The notes beneath the pieces are model-generated. The model worked only from the letters and a program-made list of their open reading frames with translations. It did no database searches and was not told the DNA's origin. DNA of 64,000 nt, taken from Thiotrichaceae bacterium UBA973. Lineage in GTDB: Bacteria; Pseudomonadota; Gammaproteobacteria; Eutrophobiales; Eutrophobiaceae. The DNA lies in NCBI GenBank assembly GCA_002292815.1, contig DBBX01000003.1, positions 9,777-73,776 on the forward strand, in the 5' to 3' direction. Of the stretch, positions 17,765 to 25,949 are shown piece after piece; within the stretch, counting starts at the first letter, position 1, and each line of letters starts with the position of its first letter. A program made the translations under genes and the position numbers.

Positions 17765-18112
17765 TTAGTTTTGGTTAAGACCAAGTTCCTTCTGCTTTTT
17801 CTTGGTTAGGCCTAAAGAAACAATGCGGCAAGATTCTTTGAGATAATATTCAAGTCCATCATCCTCAGTAACCGGCATATCGAACCATTGCATCCACTTC
17901 ATTCCGCGAAAAGAAAAGTAAGGCGCTGGCCGATAACCGCGCTCGTCACTGAGAAAAAGAAAATAGAACTCAGACGTTTTAAATAAGAATGCAGGTTTAT
18001 CAGACTTTTTTCCGCCTCCAATTGCACATACCTTTCCCCTACTTTCTACACATGTGAACCTCCCCACTGAATAACGTATGCAGTGAGCGGCTACAGGCGC
18101 TTGTTCGGGCAT
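17765..18112 (-). CDS. MmcQ/YjbR-like protein, weak assignment
   Basis: A 115-residue protein. Its middle and C-terminus follow the MmcQ/YjbR layout: GKVCAIGGGKKSDKPAFLFK, then RPAPYFSFRGMKWMQW, then YYLKESCRIVSLGLTKKKQKELG. The N-terminal 25 residues fit poorly and hold several cysteines, so the start may be wrong. It is the third gene of an operon after the permease and the thioredoxin-like protein, 8 bases after the latter. A role with these neighbours in metalloid or thiol handling is possible but unproven. Confidence 0.5.
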   Translation of the reverse strand: MPEQAPVAAHCIRYSVGRFTCVESRGKVCAIGGGKKSDKPAFLFKTSEFYFLFLSDERGYRPAPYFSFRGMKWMQWFDMPVTEDDGLEYYLKESCRIVSLGLTKKKQKELGLNQN

Positions 18113-18120
18113 GTTTTATT

Positions 18121-18363
18121 TCACTGGGTCATTAACAACCACTCTTTTATTCTGTTCTTATCGGGAACAGATCCTGAGTGCATCAGGCGGTTGTCTATAA
18201 CCACTGCCGGCGTGCTCATTACACCATGCTTGAGTATGACTTCGGGACTAGACTCCTTGATGACACGAACCGGAATTCCACAATCATTGGCAACCGCCTG
18301 AATAAGTTCAGCGGTCTTAACGCATTTTGCACACCCACTACCAAGCACTTCAATTTCTTTCAA
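18121..18363 (-). CDS. Small thioredoxin-fold protein
   Basis: An 80-residue redox protein of the TM0996/MTH895 group. It starts with a beta strand and the active site CAKC (Cys11 and Cys14); the cis-proline loop is in GVMSTPAVVIDNRL. These minimal thioredoxins are regularly encoded next to UPF0718-type permeases. The permease gene ends 9 bases upstream, on the same strand. It could transfer electrons to the Cys pair of the permease or reduce a thiol or metalloid substrate, which is inferred from context. Confidence 0.85.
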   Translation of the reverse strand: MKEIEVLGSGCAKCVKTAELIQAVANDCGIPVRVIKESSPEVILKHGVMSTPAVVIDNRLMHSGSVPDKNRIKEWLLMTQ

Positions 18364-18372
18364 GAATCCCCC

Positions 18373-19356
18373 TCATAACACATAGATTATATTTATTAGC
18401 CACCCGACCAGCGTGAATGACATCAGCAAGAGCATAAAAATAATAACAAGTAACTTCCATGTCATCACCTGCTTTAACAAGATAAATTCTGGAAAACTCG
18501 CTGCAACAGTACTCATGCAAAATGCCAGTGTTGTCCCCAGCGGGAGTCCCTTTAGGATTAAACTTTCCATCACAGGAATAACGCCAGTGGCATTTGAATA
18601 AAGAGGAATTCCAGCTAGGACTGCCATTGGCACAGACCACCATTGCCCGTTCCCCAAATTATCTGCAAACCATAAGTCGGGCACAAAACCATGTAATGCT
18701 GCGCCTAAACCAACACCAATAAGCACCCACTTCCAAACACGATTTAAAATATCCAACAACTCTACTTTAGCGAAATCATGTCGCTCTCTAAACGAAAGCT
18801 TAGGTCTGATGCTGAGCTCGCCATCAGAAAACGCCGCTGTTTGATATGCCTTTAGCGCAAAAGGTTGCAGCAGTTGTTCGGCACGAATAAGGTCAAGAAA
18901 AACTCCACCCGCTATCCCGATGGCCATTCCAACCAATACATAAATAATAGTTATTTCCAATCCTACCAAACTCAATAACAGCAATACTGCCACCTCATTA
19001 ATGAGTGGTGAGGTTAAAAGAAATGACATTGTAATACCGACAGGTATCCCTGCAGATGTGAAGCCAAGAAAAACCGGTATGCTAGAACAGGAACAAAAGG
19101 GCGTTATAGCTCCGAATGTTGCCCCCATGAGATAGCCAAGATATTTATTATTTTTTGCCAAATAATCACGCACCCTCTCAACATTTAGTGATGCGCGAAT
19201 AAGAGCAATAATATAGATCATCAAGACTAGCAGGAAAAATATCTTTGTTGTATCTTCGATAAAGAAGTGAACCGCTCCGCCTAGTTTTGAATCCGGCATG
19301 AAACCAAATATTGAGTAAGCGAGCCAATCAGCTAATATTGTGAAAATGGATAACAT
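18373..19356 (-). CDS. UPF0718-family permease with C-x-C motif
   Basis: A 327-residue inner-membrane permease with about eight transmembrane helices. The conserved motif FGAITPFCSCSSIPVFLG is at residues 81-98 (Cys88 and Cys90). Members of this family (formerly DUF318) are linked to export of arsenicals or to thiol-dependent transport. A large cytoplasmic loop with RPKLSFRERHDFAKVE lies between the two halves. It heads an operon with the thioredoxin-like and YjbR-like genes. No ArsR or ArsC gene is beside it, so an arsenic role is not supported by context. Confidence 0.85.
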   Translation of the reverse strand: MLSIFTILADWLAYSIFGFMPDSKLGGAVHFFIEDTTKIFFLLVLMIYIIALIRASLNVERVRDYLAKNNKYLGYLMGATFGAITPFCSCSSIPVFLGFTSAGIPVGITMSFLLTSPLINEVAVLLLLSLVGLEITIIYVLVGMAIGIAGGVFLDLIRAEQLLQPFALKAYQTAAFSDGELSIRPKLSFRERHDFAKVELLDILNRVWKWVLIGVGLGAALHGFVPDLWFADNLGNGQWWSVPMAVLAGIPLYSNATGVIPVMESLILKGLPLGTTLAFCMSTVAASFPEFILLKQVMTWKLLVIIFMLLLMSFTLVGWLINIIYVL

Positions 19357-19622
19357 AACGCCTCTTGAGTATTGACTAACTGTATCTTAAGGGACACTAC
19401 CTGTCCGCTAAAGCACTATAGATTTTTTACAATGAAGTTCATGTAAACCTTATTGTTCCAAACAGGTATTGCAATCAACAGATTATAGTAGCTCTATCCA
19501 GTCCAGAGTGTCCACTTGAACTATAGACCATACGAATATCGCATTTGTCATGTCACTCAATTGCCTACAGGAATGCAAGTAAGGGCATGAACAGGAACAT
19601 AGCTCCTTAATGGTAAATAACC

Positions 19623-20627
19623 CTATTCATATAGAGTTCTATTCAATAACATATCAATAAACTGTTGTTTGACCTGTTCCGATGCAGCTCGATAATTATC
19701 GAATTTCACATGCTGACTAGAGTCATCTAGATTCATTTCTATTCCCCATAAAGGTATAATGCCAATCGGGTTCATCGAATAACGCACATCACCTAAAACC
19801 TCAGGTCTTCCTGGATATTGGCTTACAAAATTATCAGAAAAGATTTCAAAGCGTTGAATGTCTTCGACTAGCTGAGAATTAGTATCTAGCTCTGGAAACG
19901 TTTGTGACATATCAAATTGTTTTATTGAATTACCTTGATAGATGCGCTTTGATAAACCTACTCGTACTGCATCTATGTAAAATGTATTTTTTGATAAGTA
20001 CACTGATCGCCATAGTAAGGAATTACCAATGGTCGGTTTTACTATTATCTTTTCAATCGTGTGACCGCGTTGTGCAGCCAACTCAATTATCGAATTTTCT
20101 GCGCGATTCATTTGAAAAAGTGCAAACAATAAATAACAACCTGCTAATAAAATACCAATACGACTAAAGCTTGGTCTGAGTTTTTTATATCCAGCGATGA
20201 TTGCGGCTATTAATATAATCGTGAATACAGGATCAACAATAGAAATAATATGCCATGAGATTCGTGTATCGATGAGCGGCCATAATAAATTGGTGCCATA
20301 ACTGGTACAGGCATCGATAAAACCACTTAATAGATAACCCATACAACAATAAAGATATAGATAAGCTACAGGTAGTTTATTGCGCAAAAACGGCCACAAT
20401 AATAAAAAGGCAATGCCTGCACCAATAGGAATGAAGAATATTGAATGGGTGAAGTGACGATGAAACTCCAGAGACAATAATGGATCAGCAGATGAACGAA
20501 TCAAGATATCAGCATCCGCAATGACACCGGCAACTAGTCCAATAATTGTCGCTAAACGAACGTGCTCTTTTTTAGCGACAGATTGAGCCAGCGCTGCACC
20601 TAAAACACCTTGTGTCACTATATCCAT
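19623..20627 (-). CDS. YdjM-type membrane-bound metal-dependent hydrolase
   Basis: A 334-residue membrane protein with about five N-terminal transmembrane helices and a soluble C-terminal domain. The motif set VTQGVLGAA, IADADILIR and FHRHFTHSI is that of the YdjM/LexA-binding inner-membrane metal-dependent hydrolases, where the D and H residues bind metal. The C-terminal 150 residues are outside the membrane. It lies 7 bases after the fructosamine kinase gene and is probably the last gene of a three-gene operon with it and the phosphatase. The substrate is unknown. Confidence 0.85.
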   Translation of the reverse strand: MDIVTQGVLGAALAQSVAKKEHVRLATIIGLVAGVIADADILIRSSADPLLSLEFHRHFTHSIFFIPIGAGIAFLLLWPFLRNKLPVAYLYLYCCMGYLLSGFIDACTSYGTNLLWPLIDTRISWHIISIVDPVFTIILIAAIIAGYKKLRPSFSRIGILLAGCYLLFALFQMNRAENSIIELAAQRGHTIEKIIVKPTIGNSLLWRSVYLSKNTFYIDAVRVGLSKRIYQGNSIKQFDMSQTFPELDTNSQLVEDIQRFEIFSDNFVSQYPGRPEVLGDVRYSMNPIGIIPLWGIEMNLDDSSQHVKFDNYRAASEQVKQQFIDMLLNRTLYE

Positions 20628-20634
20628 TGAGACT

Positions 20635-21510
20635 TTATATTAGGCTATCCATTGTCGCGATACAGCTTCGATAATAATTGTAACCAAATAAAATGAAGTG
20701 ATTCATTTCATGATACAAACGATACAAGCTAATGCGTTGTTCCGAACCATCCTCTAGCGGCCAGACTTCTGCATAAGCCGCTTCGCACTTGCTATCGAAA
20801 CCACCAAACATTCGCATCATACCTATCTCTGCTTCACGATGACCATAATAGCTGGCCGGATCAAAGATAACCGGCTGACCCTGCTCGTTCGCAGCTGCGT
20901 TTCCCGACCATAAATCGCCATGCAAAAGCACAGCGGGTTCTTCGATATCACCTAGTAATGACTCCAGCCGAGACATCAGTTTTTCACCCTTTGCTAATAA
21001 GGGATCGTTTTTATCGGTAATCATTGCCAGTCGTTTTAATTGCATGCCTAGTCGTTGATCCCGCCAGAATGACAGCCAATCATCTTGCCAGCTATTAATT
21101 TGCTTACTGATGCCAAGATAATTATCTTTATCAAAACCAAATCGTTCTGCTTTTGTCGCTGTATGCAATTCGGCCAGACTACGGCCCATTTGCTCTTGCC
21201 AATCGGCAGCTGGCGCACCTTCAATAAATGTTTCTATCACAATAAAGTCATCACTACAGGCTATGGGTTTTGGAACATGAATAACGTCAGGTTCAGCTAA
21301 CAGTAATAATGCATCGTATTCGGTTTCAAATAATCCCGGACGGGTTTTTGATTCAGGGTTTGTTTTTACAAAAAACTGACGACCATCTCTTAATGTCACA
21401 ATTTGGCTATTATTAATACAACCACCCTGTGCTGTTTTGCTCTCAGCAAACGCTGCCTTTTGCTCCGTGCTGGATGAGATTGCCGCTTCAACACGTGACT
21501 GAACCGTCAT
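20635..21510 (-). CDS. Fructosamine/ketosamine kinase family protein
   Basis: A 291-residue kinase of the fructosamine-3-kinase family (YniA-like), which phosphorylates sugar adducts on amines so that they fall apart (deglycation). Features are an FVKTNP Lys at the start, HVPKPI, the catalytic loop LLHGDLWSGNAA with its Asp and Asn, and the metal-binding IFDPASYYGHREAEIGMMRMFGGF (landmark DPASYYGHRE). Its start overlaps the end of the low-molecular-weight phosphatase gene by 4 bases, which suggests translational coupling. Confidence 0.9.
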   Translation of the reverse strand: MTVQSRVEAAISSSTEQKAAFAESKTAQGGCINNSQIVTLRDGRQFFVKTNPESKTRPGLFETEYDALLLLAEPDVIHVPKPIACSDDFIVIETFIEGAPAADWQEQMGRSLAELHTATKAERFGFDKDNYLGISKQINSWQDDWLSFWRDQRLGMQLKRLAMITDKNDPLLAKGEKLMSRLESLLGDIEEPAVLLHGDLWSGNAAANEQGQPVIFDPASYYGHREAEIGMMRMFGGFDSKCEAAYAEVWPLEDGSEQRISLYRLYHEMNHFILFGYNYYRSCIATMDSLI

Positions 21511-22004
21511 TTGTTATTTAATATTTCAAGACAATGGGACATCATCATTGGACAAGCAGATTCGATCATATCTATCACTTTCTCAAATCCAGTATTGCCA
21601 CCGTAGTAAGGATCGGGAACTGAAGGCGCATCATAATTATCTGAATATCCGTCAATAAAAGAACCTAATAAACGGAGGTGTTGTTGTGGACCTCCTGCCA
21701 GAGATTCCAATTCAATTAGATTGTCTGTGTCCATCGCTACAATCAGATCAAAAGTATCGATATCTTGTTCCGTCACTTTGCGTGCAAGAGATTTAAGGTG
21801 ATAGCCTCGTTTTTTAGCTACCTCACGCATGCGAACATCAGCAGGTTCTCCTGTGTGATAGGCAATGGTGCCTGCTGAGTCCAGATGAAATTGATCGGCG
21901 TTGCCATTATGTTCAACATAATGTTGAAAAACGCCCTCGCCTGTTGGTGAACGACAGATATTGCCCATACATACAAAAAGAACTGATATTTTAGGTTTTC
22001 CCAT
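21507..22004 (-). CDS. Low-molecular-weight protein tyrosine phosphatase
   Basis: A 165-residue phosphatase. The P-loop CMGNICRS is at residues 12-19 (nucleophile Cys12, Arg18), and the general acid is in VPDPYYGG near residue 130. The length matches the family. Pairs of LMW-PTP and fructosamine kinase genes occur in many proteobacteria, and some phosphatases are thought to work on sugar-phosphate adducts. That link fits the 4-base overlap with the fructosamine kinase gene here and is an inference. Confidence 0.92.
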   Translation of the reverse strand: MGKPKISVLFVCMGNICRSPTGEGVFQHYVEHNGNADQFHLDSAGTIAYHTGEPADVRMREVAKKRGYHLKSLARKVTEQDIDTFDLIVAMDTDNLIELESLAGGPQQHLRLLGSFIDGYSDNYDAPSVPDPYYGGNTGFEKVIDMIESACPMMMSHCLEILNNK

Positions 22005-22058
22005 ATTTAGTTATTATTCGTATAGGCTAAAGATATATCGATTATGTTCAACGCAGAG

Positions 22059-22490
22059 TTACAAGTAGATTGTATCTGCTTGGTCTTGCTCTTTCGGCAT
22101 CACCGGACATTCTAGTGAGGCACTGCAAGGAAAGGCTGCTCTTAGAGCAGCTGACACCAAACCACCAGCAGCGTTGTGTAGCACGTCTGGGTGGGCCTCC
22201 AAAAACTTAACAACGATAACAACAAGTTTCCCTACACTAATACCCTCTGGCCTACAAAAAATTGGCTCTACAAGCCCTGATTTTGTATAGGCATGATGGG
22301 TGTCTGCTGCTGATTGAAGATAGCCAAAACATAAGTTTGTATCTGATGAGTTATAATTAGCATCTCCGTTCGCTCCCTTTATAGCTTCCTTACACTTGCT
22401 TAGTAATTGATCCCCGTCTAGATACGAATCAGCAGCATAAATAGGCATTGATAGATTCAGCAGTAAGAAAGCTAATATTATTCTTTTCAT
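22059..22490 (-). CDS. Rap1a/Tai-like secreted protein
   Basis: A protein of about 143 residues starting at the ATG at 22490; an in-frame ATG at 22514 would add eight residues and overlaps the stop of the DUF2288 gene. It has a cleavable signal peptide (MKRIILAFLLLNLSMPIYAA) and the Rap1a pattern: LLSKC near the N-terminus, LCFGYLQSA, then FCRPEG, a long helix and a C-terminal FPC. Rap1a/Tai proteins are periplasmic immunity proteins against type VI amidase effectors in some species, and many homologues have no known role. No effector or T6SS gene is near. A paralogue is encoded at 24567. Confidence 0.7.
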   Translation of the reverse strand: MKRIILAFLLLNLSMPIYAADSYLDGDQLLSKCKEAIKGANGDANYNSSDTNLCFGYLQSAADTHHAYTKSGLVEPIFCRPEGISVGKLVVIVVKFLEAHPDVLHNAAGGLVSAALRAAFPCSASLECPVMPKEQDQADTIYL

Positions 22491-22513
22491 GTGTGGTTCG
22501 TAGTTAGTGTCCA

Positions 22514-22831
22514 TTAATCAACGATGGGCTGGACTAAAACCCAAGGCTTAATCACTACAGCCCAGACTGTCACATTGCTTTCATGCCATGCACTCGCCTG
22601 CTCATCACTGACATTGCCAACCAAGCCGTCTTTCATCCAGTCTTCGAATTGAGTTTTGTCGTCGTTGGATAATACCGTGGCTACTTTGATTAAATCTATT
22701 TTATGCGAGACATAGATCGCCATTCCTTTAGCAAAGAAAGGTAATAAATCACTCCATGCCATTTTAGAGGTTTCCCGGTTAATTTTATGCAACAGGTTCT
22801 CACCTGTTTCTTCATTACTGTTTTCTGTCAT
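22514..22831 (-). CDS. DUF2288 protein
   Basis: A 105-residue acidic cytoplasmic protein matching the DUF2288 layout: an N-terminal E-T-S-K-M-A-W-S-D-L, then FFAKGMAIYVSHKIDLIKVA, then a C-terminal WAVVIKPWVLVQP. The family is common in gammaproteobacteria and has no known function. The stop codon overlaps the ATG at 22514, the first of two in-frame starts of the Rap1a-like gene, so the two are probably coupled. Confidence 0.85.
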   Translation of the reverse strand: MTENSNEETGENLLHKINRETSKMAWSDLLPFFAKGMAIYVSHKIDLIKVATVLSNDDKTQFEDWMKDGLVGNVSDEQASAWHESNVTVWAVVIKPWVLVQPIVD

Positions 22832-23062
22832 CTCAATACAATCAAATTTGAATTATGTTGTTGATTATAACGACAAGGGAACTGTTATAGAAATCACAAT
22901 TCTCCTGCCAGGTTATTGATTTATCTCTGGCATATAGATTAAATCATGGTCGTTGTTTTCGAGTGATAATCGATAAACACTTTTGCTAAAATCCATAAAT
23001 AATTCAACAAAGTGATACATAAATTGCGATAATATCAGATAAATAATGAATTAAGGCTTTAC

Positions 23063-23611
23063 ATGAACGATATAAAAGAAGTTCCCAACGAACCTGAAAA
23101 TATAGTTATCTCCCAAACTGTTGCCATTTTAGTAGACGGCAACAATATAGAGCGCAGCATTCACACAGAAGCAAATGACACCAATACCATGCTCAACTTT
23201 GATGCATTGATACCAAAATTATTGGTTAATCGTGGGCTCAGCCGTCTGGTTTACTTTCGGGAAGGAAAACACATTTCAAATAAACTTCAGGAACGTTTAC
23301 ATAATTTTTATCATGGCTCAGTTCGACCTTGTCATAAAAGCGCAGATATCCCACTTTCGATTAATGCCATCCAATTAGCCAATAAAGTTGACACCATTAT
23401 TATCATGTCTGGTGATTCTGACTATATAGAACTGGTTAGACATCTAAAATCAGAAGGCGTGCGCGTAGAAATAGCCGCAGTAGCAAGCACAACTTCGAGA
23501 TTTATAGTTGAAGAAGCGGACCATTTCCATGAGATAACCAAGGAAGACTGGTTTACACTGCCCCCGAAAAAACCACAAAAACGACGCAATAAAAAAGCAG
23601 ACGCCTCTTAA
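23063..23611 (+). CDS. NYN-domain (LabA/DUF88-like) protein
   Basis: A 182-residue protein with a PIN-like NYN ribonuclease fold. Acidic active-site residues are in AILVDGNNIERS (Asp25) and IIIMSGDSDYIELV, followed by the GVRVEIAAVASTTSRFI strand. NYN proteins act on RNA, often in RNA processing or repression; the exact target is unknown. The C-terminus is a short basic tail (KKPQKRRNKKAD) that could bind nucleic acid. The gene has its own upstream region and ends just before the FNR-box promoter. Confidence 0.8.
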   Translation: MNDIKEVPNEPENIVISQTVAILVDGNNIERSIHTEANDTNTMLNFDALIPKLLVNRGLSRLVYFREGKHISNKLQERLHNFYHGSVRPCHKSADIPLSINAIQLANKVDTIIIMSGDSDYIELVRHLKSEGVRVEIAAVASTTSRFIVEEADHFHEITKEDWFTLPPKKPQKRRNKKADAS

Positions 23612-23631
23612 CGAAAAGCTATTGTTATCTG

Positions 23632-23645
23632 TTGATCTGGATCAA
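23632..23645 (+). promoter_or_regulatory. FNR/Anr box, class II position
   Basis: A perfect palindrome TTGAT-CTGG-ATCAA, identical to the FNR/Anr consensus in both half sites. A -10 hexamer CATAAT lies at 23668-23673, 22 bases after the box. The implied start of transcription is at about 23680, which puts the box centre at -41.5, the classical activating position. It should turn on the 95-residue protein and the cytochrome c'-like protein when oxygen is low. Confidence 0.85.
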
Positions 23646-23667
23646 CGTACTGCTGACAAATTATTTA

Positions 23668-23673
23668 CATAAT
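23668..23673 (+). promoter_or_regulatory. -10 element of FNR-dependent promoter
   Basis: CATAAT matches TATAAT at five of six positions. There is no good -35 hexamer, as expected for a promoter activated by FNR from a box centred at -41.5. Confidence 0.6.
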
Positions 23674-23707
23674 AATCTTATATTTAATCAATTAGGAGAC
23701 GACAATA

Positions 23708-23995
23708 ATGCTAACTTTTGAAGACTGCCTGGCTCTTTGCGATCTTACCGTAGATGAAATCGCAGCTATTGCAGAGCATGAACATCTGCCAGATATGGCA
23801 GCGCTTGGATATGGTGAATATTTGATTCACGGCCCAGATGGAGAACAACACATCAAACGAATGATCGTTGAAGATATAGAAAACGCCAAAGCCAGTGGAA
23901 ATCTGAAACATGCCGAGGAACTTGAGGCAATACTCAAAACATTTATTCTACATCATCCAAAATTACAGGTTTTACTAGAAGCAAGGACTAAATAG
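23708..23995 (+). CDS. Conserved small protein, FNR-controlled
   Basis: A 95-residue, mainly helical cytoplasmic protein with two Cys near the N-terminus (MLTFEDCLALCDLT) and His-rich segments (AEHEHLP, FILHHPK). I do not recognise a named family, but it looks like a recurrent hypothetical protein of sulfur- and nitrogen-metabolising proteobacteria. AGGAG lies nine bases before the ATG. Its promoter carries a perfect FNR/Anr box. The cytochrome c'-like gene follows 35 bases later. A role in anaerobic or low-oxygen physiology is inferred from control and context. Confidence 0.75.
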   Translation: MLTFEDCLALCDLTVDEIAAIAEHEHLPDMAALGYGEYLIHGPDGEQHIKRMIVEDIENAKASGNLKHAEELEAILKTFILHHPKLQVLLEARTK

Positions 23996-24030
23996 TACTA
24001 CTCTAGCTGTCTTTAACAGAGAACGAAATT

Positions 24031-24513
24031 ATGACGTCATTAACCCGAGCATTACTCTTTTTCATTTTAATTTTCACTACATCAATCAGTAATGGTCAGG
24101 ATGACAATAGTAATTCTGATAGGAATGGTCCTATCGCTCATGCTGAAGCAAGCGAACGATTAACAATAATCATGCGTCGCTTGTTTTCAGTAGTGCATGA
24201 AGAACGCATTGAAGAAAATCTTGATCTAACAAAGGCTGATCTGTCTGACCTATTAGAAGCAGTCGAAGAATTGATTTTTTACTCTGAATTAATGTCGGCA
24301 AAGGTTCCTGAATCAGAGTTAGAAGTACACGACCAGGTTATCTTTAGAGCCTTGGCAAGTCAGCTCTATGATGAATCATTGAATATTCAACAATTAACAA
24401 AGAATTATAATATTGATCATGCAGATAGTACTAAAGATAATATCTTTTATGATGCAACTGAACGTTTGAACCAAACCTGCGCTGCTTGTCATCAATTGTT
24501 TAGAGATAAATAG
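24031..24513 (+). CDS. Cytochrome c'-like periplasmic heme protein
   Basis: A 160-residue exported protein. The signal peptide covers about residues 1-22. The mature part is mainly helical, and the covalent heme site CAACH is at residues 150-154, very close to the C-terminus, as in cytochrome c' (four-helix, heme at the C-terminal helix). Cytochromes c' bind NO and protect against nitrosative stress. It follows the 95-residue FNR-controlled gene and probably shares its promoter. It could also be a c556-type cytochrome. Confidence 0.8.
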   Translation: MTSLTRALLFFILIFTTSISNGQDDNSNSDRNGPIAHAEASERLTIIMRRLFSVVHEERIEENLDLTKADLSDLLEAVEELIFYSELMSAKVPESELEVHDQVIFRALASQLYDESLNIQQLTKNYNIDHADSTKDNIFYDATERLNQTCAACHQLFRDK

Positions 24514-24566
24514 TTAGTTACTCAAGAACCTACCCTTTCCAATATTCGATACTGATATAACTGGCT

Positions 24567-24902
24567 CTAGTCGCAAGGATAATTAGACGATAAAATTATT
24601 CCCGCAGCCATTTCTGCAGGTATAGACTGCAATTCTGATTGCGCCTTTAAACCAGCAACGATGATCTTTGCTAATAACTCTTCTGATTCATTACCGGTTA
24701 GACAGACACGTGGCATGGCAAGATCTTTTCCATGATGACAATCACATGGTGTAACGTACCAAGAACACATCATGCCAGTTGAACCATGAAAACCGTTTGC
24801 TAACGAATCCTCACAAGCTGCGAGCAGGTCATTTGCTGATGGTGCAGCATAAATATCAGCGCATATCATGAATAAAAGGCCGAACCATATAAGCTTTTTC
24901 AT
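24567..24902 (-). CDS. Second Rap1a/Tai-like secreted protein
   Basis: A 111-residue exported protein with signal peptide MKKLIWFGLLFMICADIYAA. It repeats the pattern of the protein at 22059: LLAACEDSL, then MMCSWYVTPCDCHH, VCLTGNESEE, a helix with KIIVAGLKAQ, and a C-terminal NYPC. The even number of cysteines in the mature part suggests disulfides in the periplasm. The family includes T6SS immunity proteins, but no T6SS is seen here. Its gene converges with the cytochrome c'-like gene, 53 bases apart. Confidence 0.65.
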   Translation of the reverse strand: MKKLIWFGLLFMICADIYAAPSANDLLAACEDSLANGFHGSTGMMCSWYVTPCDCHHGKDLAMPRVCLTGNESEELLAKIIVAGLKAQSELQSIPAEMAAGIILSSNYPCD

Positions 24903-25067
24903 ACATTTCTAACCCGCTCAGCTGCATTTAATTAAATCAAATTTGAAAAATTGATCTTAGATCTGCATAGTAGCGCTTTTTATCAATCTCAATAAGTCCT
25001 GATTATTCTGGCATTCTGCATTTTATGGCCAGACTGGGTAGGCATTTAAACAATACTGGAGAAAGAC

Positions 25068-25550
25068 GTGCAGCTCACAAAAGACAAGGTCGCAAATATC
25101 AACTATACGCTGAAAGATAAAGACAGCAACATTATGGACGAATCTACTGATGGTACTTTTACCTATCTGCATGGTGCAAAAAACCTCATTCCTGCGCTTG
25201 AAGATGCGTTAGAAGGGAAAGAGGCCGGTGATAAAGCCAATGTGGTTGTCGCCCCTGAAAATGCTTACGGTGAGCGTGATGAGCAAAAAATACAGCGTGT
25301 TCCCAGAAAAATGTTCCCGGTAGATCAAGAACTAGAGGTAGGTATGCCATTTAGCTCTGCTACACCTGATGGAACAGCTGTAAATGTAGTTATTACCGCG
25401 ATAGAAGAAACTGAAGTCGTCATCGACGGTAATCACCCTTTAGCTGGTGTGGAATTACATTTTGATATCGAAGTTATTGGTGTTAGAGATGCCTCTAAAG
25501 AAGAGCTCGAACACGGTCACGTTCATGGTCCTGGTGGTCATCAGCACTGA
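25068..25550 (+). CDS. SlyD-like FKBP peptidyl-prolyl isomerase
   Basis: A 160-residue FKBP-type chaperone/isomerase. It starts at a GTG, with GGAG six bases upstream. The FKBP part has YTLKDKDSNIMDEST, FTYLHGAKNLIPALEDAL (active-site region) and PENAYGERDEQKI, then an insert-in-flap domain to about residue 125. The C-terminus ends in a His-rich tail (EHGHVHGPGGHQH) that can bind Ni or Zn, as in SlyD. Such proteins assist folding of metalloenzymes; whether this one does is not shown. It probably forms a unit with the HopJ gene 23 bases downstream. Confidence 0.92.
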   Translation: MQLTKDKVANINYTLKDKDSNIMDESTDGTFTYLHGAKNLIPALEDALEGKEAGDKANVVVAPENAYGERDEQKIQRVPRKMFPVDQELEVGMPFSSATPDGTAVNVVITAIEETEVVIDGNHPLAGVELHFDIEVIGVRDASKEELEHGHVHGPGGHQH

Positions 25551-25573
25551 ACTCAATAGATCGGTAAACTATT

Positions 25574-25921
25574 ATGATGCTTCAGGACTTTCTGGATAAG
25601 TTGCATACAGATCCCGAGTCAATCGAGTTTGCTGAGACAATTGAGACTATTGAATCAAACTACGAATACACGCCAACAAATTTCACCAATGGAACTCAGC
25701 TTAATAAAGCCGGTGAAAATGAGGGTTCTTCTAAAATATTGGCCTTTGCATATATTAATAATCTGACCGTCACAGAAACATTAAATTGCTTTGGCCATTA
25801 TTTTCGTGAAGATGTAATAGGTAACCCAGCAGGTGATGATCATCAAAATATACGGCAATTTATTTTAGATGGCTTTGAAGGCGTGAAATTTGATGTTTTG
25901 CCATTACAATTTAAACCCTAA
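25574..25921 (+). CDS. HopJ-family protein
   Basis: A 115-residue protein matching the HopJ type III effector family by the segments FAETIETIESNYEYTPTNF, ILAFAYINNLTVTETLNCFGHYFRE and HQNIRQFILDGFEGVKF. Despite the family name, most members are encoded in bacteria without a type III system and are probably housekeeping proteins of unknown function. There is no secretion gene here. It follows the SlyD-like gene on the same strand and probably shares its transcript. Confidence 0.85.
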   Translation: MMLQDFLDKLHTDPESIEFAETIETIESNYEYTPTNFTNGTQLNKAGENEGSSKILAFAYINNLTVTETLNCFGHYFREDVIGNPAGDDHQNIRQFILDGFEGVKFDVLPLQFKP

Positions 25922-25949
25922 ATAGACTCATCGTTAAACTCAGCCATTA

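Noticed and set aside
18373..19356. A full arsenic resistance operon.
   Set aside because: No ArsR, ArsC or ArsB/Acr3 is present. The permease and thioredoxin alone do not prove arsenic transport.
22059..24902. A type VI secretion effector/immunity module.
   Set aside because: Only Rap1a-like proteins are present, with no amidase effector, VgrG, Hcp or other secretion gene.
25574..25921. Evidence of a type III secretion system from the HopJ family name.
   Set aside because: HopJ homologues are widespread in bacteria without such systems, and no secretion genes are here.
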